Positions 6,887-17,938 of a stretch of 38,670 nucleotides of DNA are shown piece by piece. Origin of the DNA: Chromatiales bacterium (lineage in GTDB: Bacteria; Pseudomonadota; Gammaproteobacteria; SpSt-1174); contig JABURS010000010.1 in assembly GCA_014762505.1 (NCBI GenBank), positions 1 through 38,670 of the forward strand. The letters are read 5' to 3'. The position numbers and the translations under genes were made by a program. The notes under the pieces were generated by a model. That model did not search any database. It saw nothing but the letters and a program-made list of their open reading frames with translations, and was not told where the DNA came from. Positions within the stretch are counted from its first letter, which is position 1. Each line of letters starts with the position of its first letter.

Positions 6887-9817
6887 ATGAACCAGGCCAT
6901 GGCGGTTGCCGAACTCTCGCCGGAGAACCGTGAATACCTCGAGCTGATACGCGCCGAACTCGAGGACATCACCGACGACCTGGTGGTGAGTCTGGAGGTA
7001 CTGCAGGCAGCGGCCACGCAGCCGGAACCGGCGGATACGCTGCTCGAGAGTCTCTCCGAGCAGGCCGGCCACGTGGCCAATGCCGCCCGGCTGATCGGGC
7101 TCGAGGGCCTGGCCATGGCGGCCGACGAGATCGCCGCCCGCCTGGGCGACCTGCGGGCCCGGCTGTCCGGGCTCACGGAGACACAGGTCGCCCTCATCGC
7201 GACCTGGCCGCGGGTGCTGGCGGGCTATCTGGATGCCTTTGGCGAGCCCCGGGCGGCCGATGCGGTGCTCGCCCTGCTGGCCGATACCGGCTGGCTCGAC
7301 GGTGCCCCCGACGATCCGGCGCGTCCGGGCGAAGCGGCCCTTGCCTCGCTGCAGGAGCTGCTGCTGAACCCGCGCTTTGCCGAGACGGAGGAGGCCCCGG
7401 CGCGGCCGGCCGAGGTCGGGCCGGAGGATGTCTCGCTGGCGGTGCCCGAGGGGGTGAACCCCGATCTGCTCGACGGGCTGCTGCAGGAGCTGCCGGCGCA
7501 GACGGAACTCTTCACCGCCGCCATCCAGCACCTGGTGGAGGCGGGTGCGGTCGAGGAGCTCGCCATCGCCCAGCGCATCGCCCATACCGTCAAGGGCGCC
7601 GGCAACGTGGTCGGCGTGCGCGGGGTGGCGAATCTCACCCATCACCTGGAGGACATCCTCGCCTTCCTGGATCGCCAGCGGCGTCCGCCGCCACATCCGT
7701 TGGGGCAGGCCCTGCTGCGCGCGGCCGACTGCCTGGAGACCATGAGCGACGCCCTGCAGGGGCGTGACGCGGAGCCGGCCGATGGACTCGCCGTGCTGCG
7801 CGAGGTGCTCGACTGGGCGCGCCTAATCGATACCGAAGGCGAGACCATCTTCAGCCTGCCCATGGTGGAGACACCGCCGGGCCTGCAGGCGGTCGAGTCC
7901 CCCTCGCCATCACCGGCGGCTGAACCGGCCTTGCCGACACTGACGCCCGGGCAGGAACAGGAGGAGGCCGCGACCTCGACCCTGCGCATCTCCTCCCTGC
8001 TGGCCGACGAACTGCTGCGCCTGTCGGGCGAGGGCATGATCACGGTCGGCCAGCTACAGGAGCAGCTGCAGCGTGCCGCGCGTGCCGTGCGGGTGGCGCA
8101 GGCGCACAACGACGTCCTGCATACCCTGGCCAGTGAGCTCGAACACCTGGTGGACGTGCGCGGCATGGCGGGGCTGTCCGGTGCTGTCGCGGCGCCGGAT
8201 GACTTCGACCCCCTGGAGATGGACCGATACAACGAACTGCATTCCTTCTCCCGGCGCCTGGTCGAGGCGGTGACCGACAACATCGAACTGACGCGCGGCC
8301 TGGCCGAACAGATGGACGACCTGGCCACCCTGGTCGCCGACCAGGACCAGGCCAACCGCCAGACCCAGGAGACGCTGCTCAAGACGCGCATGGTGCCGGT
8401 TTCCACCATCGTGCCGCGGCTGCGCCGGGGCGTGCGCCAGGCGGCGAGGCTCACCGGCAAGGACATCGAGCTGCGCTTGCAGGGCGAGGACGAGCAGATG
8501 GACAGCGAGGTGCTGCAGGAGCTCGTCGATCCGCTCATGCACCTGCTGCGCAACGCCATCGACCATGGCATCGAGTCGCCGGAGCAGCGCCGGTCCCTCG
8601 CGCACAAGCCCGCGCAGGGGCAGGTGGCGGTGGGTTTCCGCCGCCAGGGCGACCGGCTGGTGGTCACGGTCGCGGACGATGGGGCGGGTATCGACACCCG
8701 CGCCGTGGAACACCGTGCCCGGGAGCTGGGGCTGATCCAGGGCGAGGCGGTACCCGCCGAGCGCGACCTGCTGCAGCTGGTGCTCACCCCGGGCTTCAGC
8801 ACGCGGCGCGAGGTCTCGCAGGTGTCGGGGCGGGGCATCGGCCTGGATGCCGTGAATGCCACCCTGCGCGGCATGAAGGGCGCGCTGAGTATCGACAGCC
8901 TGCCGGGCGAGGGCGCCCGTTTCGAGCTGTCGATCCCGGTCTCGCGCCTGTCCTCGCATGCCCTGCTGGTCCGCCTGGGCGAGGACGTGCACGCCGTCTC
9001 CACCCGTGGTGTGGAGGAGATCCTGCCGGTCGGCTCCGGCGTCTTCGAGCGCCTGGGCGAGGCGCAGCTCTACCGGCTGGGGAACGAGGCCTGCGCGGTG
9101 CGCTACCTGCATGACCTGATCGGCAGCGGGCATTCCCCGGGGGCGTCTGCCGAACACGAGAATCCCGACCTGCCCGTGCTGCTGGTGCGCGATCCCGCGG
9201 GGCAGCGGGTGGCCATCCGCGTCGACGCGGTGCTGGATGCGCGGCGCCTGGTGATCAAGCCGCTGGGCCCCTACGTGCCCCGCAGCCCCGGGCTGCTGGG
9301 GGGCACCATTCTCGGTGACGGGCGCGTCGCCCCGGTGATCGATCTGCCGGAGCTGCTGCAGGCCCCGCTGGTCCCGCTCGCGCGGCGGCCGGCGGCAGAG
9401 GGCGCGACCGCGGGCCCGACACCGGGACCGGCTGCGGAGTCGCGTCCGGTGGCGCTGGTGGTGGACGACTCGCTGAGTGCACGCCGGTCCATGGCGCAGT
9501 TCGTCCGCGACATGGGTTTCGAGGTGCGTGCGGCACGCGATGGCATGGAGGCCGTGGAGCTGATCGCCAGCAGGCGCCCCGACCTGATCGTGGCCGATCT
9601 CGAGATGCCGCGCATGAATGGCCTGGAACTGGCCGCCCATCTGCGCAACAACGAGTCCACGCGACGCCTGCCCTTTGTCATGGTGACCTCGCGTTCCACC
9701 GAAAAACACCGTGCGCGTGCCCGCGAATGCGGCATCGAGCATTACATCGTCAAGCCCTTCGGCGACGAAGAGTTGCTCGACGCCATACAGGATGCCATGG
9801 AGGTGGCCCATGCCTGA
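6887..9817 (+). CDS. Hybrid chemosensory histidine kinase, CheA/ChpA(PilL)-like
   Basis: A 976-residue kinase. Domains: a degenerate Hpt-like region (about 15-90, no phosphorylatable His at the expected site), an intact Hpt with H233 in IAHTVKGAGN, a dimerisation helix pair (about 365-500), a GHKL ATPase (N-box LLRNAIDHGIE at 553-563, G1 DDGAGID at 597-603, G2 GRGIGLD at 648-654), a CheW-like domain (about 688-825) and a C-terminal receiver (D860-D861, acceptor D904, K956). The receiver on a CheA protein is typical of ChpA/PilL. ChpA of Pseudomonas has many more Hpt domains, so this is a short form. It should phosphorylate the PilG/PilH-like regulators. Its last 8 bases overlap the next CheW gene. 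Confidence 0.95.
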   Translation: MNQAMAVAELSPENREYLELIRAELEDITDDLVVSLEVLQAAATQPEPADTLLESLSEQAGHVANAARLIGLEGLAMAADEIAARLGDLRARLSGLTETQVALIATWPRVLAGYLDAFGEPRAADAVLALLADTGWLDGAPDDPARPGEAALASLQELLLNPRFAETEEAPARPAEVGPEDVSLAVPEGVNPDLLDGLLQELPAQTELFTAAIQHLVEAGAVEELAIAQRIAHTVKGAGNVVGVRGVANLTHHLEDILAFLDRQRRPPPHPLGQALLRAADCLETMSDALQGRDAEPADGLAVLREVLDWARLIDTEGETIFSLPMVETPPGLQAVESPSPSPAAEPALPTLTPGQEQEEAATSTLRISSLLADELLRLSGEGMITVGQLQEQLQRAARAVRVAQAHNDVLHTLASELEHLVDVRGMAGLSGAVAAPDDFDPLEMDRYNELHSFSRRLVEAVTDNIELTRGLAEQMDDLATLVADQDQANRQTQETLLKTRMVPVSTIVPRLRRGVRQAARLTGKDIELRLQGEDEQMDSEVLQELVDPLMHLLRNAIDHGIESPEQRRSLAHKPAQGQVAVGFRRQGDRLVVTVADDGAGIDTRAVEHRARELGLIQGEAVPAERDLLQLVLTPGFSTRREVSQVSGRGIGLDAVNATLRGMKGALSIDSLPGEGARFELSIPVSRLSSHALLVRLGEDVHAVSTRGVEEILPVGSGVFERLGEAQLYRLGNEACAVRYLHDLIGSGHSPGASAEHENPDLPVLLVRDPAGQRVAIRVDAVLDARRLVIKPLGPYVPRSPGLLGGTILGDGRVAPVIDLPELLQAPLVPLARRPAAEGATAGPTPGPAAESRPVALVVDDSLSARRSMAQFVRDMGFEVRAARDGMEAVELIASRRPDLIVADLEMPRMNGLELAAHLRNNESTRRLPFVMVTSRSTEKHRARARECGIEHYIVKPFGDEELLDAIQDAMEVAHA

Positions 9818-10304
9818 GCCCCGCCCCGTCGCCCCCGCCTTTCTGCGTTTCGATCTCTGCGGCCAGCCCTTCGCCTTGCGCCAGTCGTGCCTGGTCTCGC
9901 TGGAGTACATCGAGGACGTGGTGATGAGCGAGGCGGAAGACGCTGTCCGCGGCGAGATCCGTCTCGGTTCACGCATGATCCCGGTCTTCGAACTGGCGGC
10001 GTGGCTGTTGCCGGAGGTGCTGGACGATGAGGCCGGCCGGCGCATGGCGCTGGTGATCCGGGCCGGCGAGACCGTGTTCGCCTTCCTGGTGGATGCGGCC
10101 CAGGCCGTTGCCGCACAGGGGCTGCGACTGCACGAGCTGCCTGCGTGCATGCAGGGTGCCGGTCCCTACGAGGGCGTGCTCGAGCACCGTCCGGCCGCGG
10201 GCGAGATCGAACTGGCCCCGGCACTGGATGCCGACCGCCTGGCCGGGCTGTTGCCCCTGTCCGCCGCAGTCCCGGCATCGCGACCGGGGAGTCTCCAGCC
10301 TTGA
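9810..10304 (+). CDS. CheW-domain protein, ChpC-like
   Basis: A 164-residue protein with a CheW fold: FLRFDLCGQPFALRQSC at the start, then EIRLGSRMIPVFELAAWL and MALVIRAGETVFAFLVDAA. It is probably an adaptor between receptor and kinase, equivalent in position to ChpC at the 3' end of Pil-Chp operons. ATG 9810 overlaps the stop of the kinase gene (ATGCCTGA), indicating translational coupling. An in-frame start at 9711 lies inside the kinase gene and adds a low-complexity leader, so it was rejected. The next CheW-like gene starts on this gene's stop codon. Confidence 0.88.
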   Translation: MPEPRPVAPAFLRFDLCGQPFALRQSCLVSLEYIEDVVMSEAEDAVRGEIRLGSRMIPVFELAAWLLPEVLDDEAGRRMALVIRAGETVFAFLVDAAQAVAAQGLRLHELPACMQGAGPYEGVLEHRPAAGEIELAPALDADRLAGLLPLSAAVPASRPGSLQP

Positions 10305-10771
10305 CCCTGCGGGCCTGGCTGCTGGAGGCCGCGTCGGGAGGCATGGTCGCGATCGGCGAGCGGGAGATGGTGCACGTGCTGGATGACTACCGCTCCTGGC
10401 CGGTGCCGCTCGCCCCACGTGGCTGCGATCGCCTGTTGCTCTGGCAGGGGCGCGTGCTGCCCGTGATGGACCTCGCCGCCCGCCTCGGGCGAGAGGCCGG
10501 GCAGGGCGGTGCACGCGCCGGCGTGGTGGCCTGGTCGGTTGCGGATGGCGCGATTGCCTTTGGTGCCCTCGTGCTGCACTCTCTACCCATCGCCGAGGAG
10601 CTGGGCGAACCGCGTGCCGCGGCCATCGAGGACGTGCCGGCACAGTGGCGGGCGTACAGTCATTCGGCCTTCTTCCGGCAGGACGAGGTGGTGCCGGTAC
10701 TCGACCTGGCCGCGCTCTTCGCCGGCGGTCGGCAGGCACGGGAACAGGCGCAGGGCAGACCAGGGACCTAG
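10301..10771 (+). CDS. Second CheW-like adaptor, probable TTG start
   Basis: A protein of about 156 residues with CheW-like segments: MVAIGEREMVHVLDD, LLLWQGRVLPVMDLAARLG, GAIAFGALVLHSLPI and a C-terminal FFRQDEVVPVLDLAALF. Two 'VLPVMDL/VVPVLDL' strands suggest a divergent CheW core. No ATG is placed at the expected N-terminus. TTG 10301-10303 overlaps the previous stop codon (TTGA) and gives LTLRAWLLEAA as the start. The alternative ATG 10343 would delete the first strand. Its stop abuts the ATG of the downstream kinase with no gap. It probably belongs to the same signalling array, perhaps serving a different receptor; this role is inferred from position. Confidence 0.75.
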   Translation: MTLRAWLLEAASGGMVAIGEREMVHVLDDYRSWPVPLAPRGCDRLLLWQGRVLPVMDLAARLGREAGQGGARAGVVAWSVADGAIAFGALVLHSLPIAEELGEPRAAAIEDVPAQWRAYSHSAFFRQDEVVPVLDLAALFAGGRQAREQAQGRPGT

Positions 10772-12094
10772 ATGACAGTTGCAGGGGGGAACAGCTTGCC
10801 GGGCATCCTGCGTGGTGTCCCGGCGCATGTGCTGGGATTCGGGCTGGTCCTGCTGCCGACGGCCGCCGTGGCGGCGCCGCCGTTCCCTGGCGACGGGTTC
10901 GCTCCTCTCCTGCCGTTGCTCGTTACGCTGCTGCTGGCCATCGCGGTCATTCTGGGCCTGCTGCTGTACCGATGCCGGTCAGCCGCCGTCCGCCGGCAGG
11001 ATCCCGCCGCGCCACTTGCCGCGCTGCTCGAACACCTGCCGGTCTTCTATTATCGAATCGATGCCCGCGGCTGTGTGACGGCCATGCACGGCCAGGGTGC
11101 CGCGTGTCTCGATGATGATCCGCAGGCGCTGATCGGTCGCCGTGTCTGCGAGCTGTTTCCGGGGGCCGGCGAGGCCGCCGAGCGGGCGCTGGCGGGCGAG
11201 CAGGTGCAGTTCGAGGCCCAGGGCGTGAGCCGCGACCGCCTGTGGTGGATCGCCTCCACCATCGTCCCCTCCGCCGGGGGTGCGCTGGGGCTGGGCATCG
11301 ACATCACCAGCCACAAGACCGAGGAGGTGAAGGCGGTGGGCCTGGCGCGGGAGAATCGCGAACTGGCCCGGCGCCTGGTGGAGATCCAGGAAGAGGAACG
11401 CAACCTGCTGGCGCGCGAGATGCACGACGAACTCGGGCAGTCGCTCACCGCCATACACACCCTGGCCACGGCCATCGGTCAGCGACAGGGCCAGCAGGAC
11501 CAGATTGATGATTCGCGTCCGGTGCATGACGTGGGCGCCCTGGCCGGTAACATCGTCGAGCTCTCGACGCGCCTCTACGACGTGGTGCGCAGCATCATGC
11601 ACCGCCTGCGCCCCGACGTGGTGGACGGACTGGACTTCGGCGACGCCCTGCAGACCTGCATCGACAACGCGCAGCTCGAGGCCATGGGCGTGCGGGTCGA
11701 TGTCGAGCTGCCCCAGTCGCTGGGCCCGCTGGACGACGTGGTGAAGATCTCCCTGTACCGCATCCTGCAGGAGGGGCTGACCAACATCGCCAAGTACGCC
11801 ATGGCCTCCCGGGTGCACATCCGCCTGACGCGAACCCCGGGCGCTGCACTGGCCGGCGGGGTGGAGCGGTTGCCGGACCGGCTGGAGCTGTGTATCACCG
11901 ACGATGGCGTGGGTATGGCGCCGGGTGCCTCCGCCGGGAGCGGGCGCGAGCGCCGCGGCAGCGGCCTGCGGGGCATGCACGAGCGTGTACATGCGCTGGG
12001 CGGGGAACTGTTCGTCGATTCCGCCCCGGGCAAGGGCGTGGCCATACGCGCCTGCCTGGACGTGGAGCCGTTTCGACCGAAGCTGTCAGTATGA
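10772..12094 (+). CDS. Membrane-anchored PAS sensor histidine kinase, NarX/DegS type (HisKA_3)
   Basis: A 440-residue kinase. Hydrophobic segments at about 18-36 and 46-66 form a membrane anchor, perhaps a hairpin. A PAS domain follows (about 82-180, from LLEHLPVFYYRIDARG), then a HisKA_3 dimerisation domain with LLAREMHDELGQS (phospho-acceptor H218) and a HATPase_c domain with the ATP-lid motifs DDGVGM and GSGLRGMHERV. The long sensory periplasmic domain of NarX is absent, so the PAS domain is the likely sensor. It begins directly after the CheW-like gene and is followed 29 bp later by a matching LuxR-type response regulator. This ties a classical two-component pair to the chemosensory operon. 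Confidence 0.93.
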   Translation: MTVAGGNSLPGILRGVPAHVLGFGLVLLPTAAVAAPPFPGDGFAPLLPLLVTLLLAIAVILGLLLYRCRSAAVRRQDPAAPLAALLEHLPVFYYRIDARGCVTAMHGQGAACLDDDPQALIGRRVCELFPGAGEAAERALAGEQVQFEAQGVSRDRLWWIASTIVPSAGGALGLGIDITSHKTEEVKAVGLARENRELARRLVEIQEEERNLLAREMHDELGQSLTAIHTLATAIGQRQGQQDQIDDSRPVHDVGALAGNIVELSTRLYDVVRSIMHRLRPDVVDGLDFGDALQTCIDNAQLEAMGVRVDVELPQSLGPLDDVVKISLYRILQEGLTNIAKYAMASRVHIRLTRTPGAALAGGVERLPDRLELCITDDGVGMAPGASAGSGRERRGSGLRGMHERVHALGGELFVDSAPGKGVAIRACLDVEPFRPKLSV

Positions 12095-12123
12095 ACAACT
12101 AGCAGGGACTGGAGAACAGGGAC

Positions 12124-12756
12124 ATGAAGACACGAATCTTGCTGGTGGACGATCACGCCATCGTACGGGCCGGCTTTCGCTATCTGCTGGAAACCGACCA
12201 CAGCTACGACATCCGCGAGGTCGATTCGGCCGAGGCGGCCTGCAGCGTGTACACCGAGTTCGCCCCGCAGGTGGTGGTGATGGACATGATGATGCCGGGC
12301 ATGGGCGGGCTGGAAGGCGTGCGCCGCCTCATCGCCAAGGACGAGGACGCCCGCATCCTGGTGCTCAGCATGCGCGATGACCCCGCCTTCGTCGCGCGCG
12401 CCACCAAGGCCGGGGCCCGCGGGTATGTGACCAAGCGCAGCGCGCCGGAGGAGCTCGACAAGGCCGTGCGCACCCTGCTGGCCGGGCGTCGCTATTTCAG
12501 CAGCGACGTCGAGGAAAAGACGGACGACCCGGCAGCGGGAAGCGACGAAGACCGGGTGAAGGCCCTGTCCGAACGCGAGTTCGAGGTCTTCTGCCTGCTG
12601 GCCGAGGGGCGTTCGGTGGTCGAGATCTCCGAGAGCCTGCACCTCAGCCCCAAGACCGTGAGCAACCATCGCTCGCACATCATGGAAAAGCTCGGCGCGA
12701 AGAACATCGTCGAGCTGACCCGCCTGGCGATACGCAGTGGCCTGATCGACGCCTGA
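12124..12756 (+). CDS. LuxR/NarL-family response regulator
   Basis: A 210-residue protein. The receiver (1-120) has D9-D10, acceptor D54 (VVMDMMMPG), an S/T site in VLSMRDD and the K of YVTKRSA. The C-terminal LuxR-type helix-turn-helix (about 145-205) reads LSEREFEVFCLLAEGRS, then LHLSPKTVSNHRSHIMEKL. It is the cognate transcription factor for the kinase at 10772-12094 (29-bp gap, ribosome site CAGGGAC). Overall it resembles UvrY/NarL-type regulators. It is the last gene of the signalling operon. Targets cannot be read from the sequence. Confidence 0.95.
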   Translation: MKTRILLVDDHAIVRAGFRYLLETDHSYDIREVDSAEAACSVYTEFAPQVVVMDMMMPGMGGLEGVRRLIAKDEDARILVLSMRDDPAFVARATKAGARGYVTKRSAPEELDKAVRTLLAGRRYFSSDVEEKTDDPAAGSDEDRVKALSEREFEVFCLLAEGRSVVEISESLHLSPKTVSNHRSHIMEKLGAKNIVELTRLAIRSGLIDA

Positions 12757-12880
12757 CGCCCCACGCATCATTCCTAGGGGGCTCCCGCCGCGAATCGACG
12801 GCAGCTGATCCAGCGCAATGTCCCGGCCGGCCGGCCGTACTACGCTCAGGGTGGCAGGACGGCAATCATGGAGGTGCGTG

Positions 12881-16518
<3,638 letters not shown>

Positions 16519-16522
<4 letters not shown>

Positions 16523-17538
16523 GCGGGATCGACCTGACGACGCGTTACCTCGGGCTCGCACTCGACCACCCGCTGGTACCCTCGGCCTCGCCGCTCAGCC
16601 GCTCGCTGGACAGTGCACGCCGCCTGGAGGACGCGGGTGCCGCGGCGCTGGTCATGCACTCGCTGTTCGAGGAGGCGGTGCATCACGAACAGGCCATGCA
16701 GGCGCGCTTCCTGCACCACCAGGAGATCGGTCATGCCGAGGCCGACAGTTTCCTGCCCCTGCCGACGAGCTATCTCAACGAGGTGGATGACTACCTGGAG
16801 ACCTTGCAGGGCCTCAAGCGACATCTCTCCATCCCGATCATCGCGAGCCTCAACGGCATGACACCGGACGGCTGGGTGAGTCACGGACGCGAACTGGCCG
16901 AGGCCGGGGCGGATGCCCTGGAGCTGAATGTCTACTACGTCCCGGCGAACGTCGAGGAGTCCGGCACCGAGGTGGAGGCGCGCTACCTGCAGCTTCTGCG
17001 CGAACTCAAGGCCAGCGTCGACCTGCCGGTGACGATGAAGCTCTCCGCCCAGTTCTCCGCCCCCGGACATTTCATCCGCCAGCTCGAGGCGGCCGGCGCC
17101 GACGGGGTGTCGCTCTTCAATCGCTTCTACCAGCCGGACATCGACATCGAGACCCGCGAGGTGGTGCCGCGGCTGGAACTCTCCACCTCCGTCGAGTCGC
17201 TGCTGCGCATCCGCTGGCTGGCCATACTGCACGACCGGGTGGGGCTGTCGCTGGCGGCCACCGGCGGCTTTCATGGCGTGGAGGACGTGGTCAAGGCGCT
17301 GATGGCCGGCGCCGACGTGGTGCATCTGTGCAGCGCCCTGCTGCGTCATGGTCCGGACTACCTGCGCGAGGTCCTCGCCGGCCTGCGCCACTGGCTGGAA
17401 CTGCACGAGTATGCGTCGGTGGCGCAGATCAAGGGCTGTGCCTGCCAGCGGCGGGCCATCGACCCGGCGGCCTTCGAGCGCGCCAACTACCTCGACGTGC
17501 TCGACAGCTACACCCCGGCCCCGGGCGTGCGGCGCTGA
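16519..17538 (+). CDS. Dihydroorotate dehydrogenase-like flavoprotein
   Basis: A 339-residue TIM-barrel protein of the 'dihydroorotate dehydrogenase-like' family. Visible parts: LGLALDHPLVPSASPLSRS at the N-terminus, IPIIASLNGMTPDGW, AGADALELNVYYVPA, LPVTMKLSAQF, AGADGVSLFNRFYQPDID and SLAATGGFHGVEDVVKALMAGADVV for the FMN phosphate site. Members often stand next to PFOR genes in bacteria (established association, from memory), so a role with PFOR rather than in pyrimidine synthesis is likely. The substrate is unknown. Its ATG overlaps the nifJ stop (ATGA), which implies coupled translation. Confidence 0.9.
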
Positions 17539-17548
17539 AGGAGGCCAT

Positions 17549-17938
17549 ATGAAAAAACCACGCATCAACTTCCTGGTGGACATCGCGGCCTTCGCCGCCT
17601 TCGTCTTCATGGCGGCCACCGGGGTGCTGCTGGTCTACACCCTGCCGCCGGGCAGCGGCCGCTGGGCGACGGTGTGGGGGCTCTCGCGTCACCAGTGGGG
17701 CGATGTACACCTGTGGCTGGCGGTGATCTTCCTCGCCATCGTCGCCCTGCACGTGGTGCTGCACTGGCGCTGGCTCGCCAGCATGATGAAGGGTGGTGCG
17801 CACCAGGCGCCGGGTTGGCGGCTGGTGCTGGGGCTGGTGAGTCTGCTCCTGATCATCGCCCTGGCCGTGGCGCCCTTCGTCACGGGGGTGGATGGCGGGG
17901 CGGTGATCGAACCGCGCGGGCCGTGGGGCGCGCGCTAG
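17549..17938 (+). CDS. DUF4405 membrane protein (possible b-type haem protein)
   Basis: A 129-residue protein with three predicted membrane helices (about 8-32, 54-74, 90-111). Four histidines (H48, H54, H68, H72) sit at the start and within helix 2 (RHQWGDVHLW, ALHVVLHW). This arrangement resembles haem-binding four-helix cytochromes, and DUF4405 is related to such proteins. It follows the PFOR and DHOD-like genes after a 10-base gap with a strong AAGGAGG site. It could pass electrons between this redox pair and the membrane; that role is an inference. Its stop codon overlaps, on the opposite strand, that of the next gene. Confidence 0.85.
   Translation: MKKPRINFLVDIAAFAAFVFMAATGVLLVYTLPPGSGRWATVWGLSRHQWGDVHLWLAVIFLAIVALHVVLHWRWLASMMKGGAHQAPGWRLVLGLVSLLLIIALAVAPFVTGVDGGAVIEPRGPWGAR

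Noticed and set aside
12757-12880. Terminator or promoter between the LuxR-type regulator and nifJ
   Set aside because: There is a GGCCGGCCGGCC stretch but no stem followed by a T-run and no convincing -35/-10 pair.
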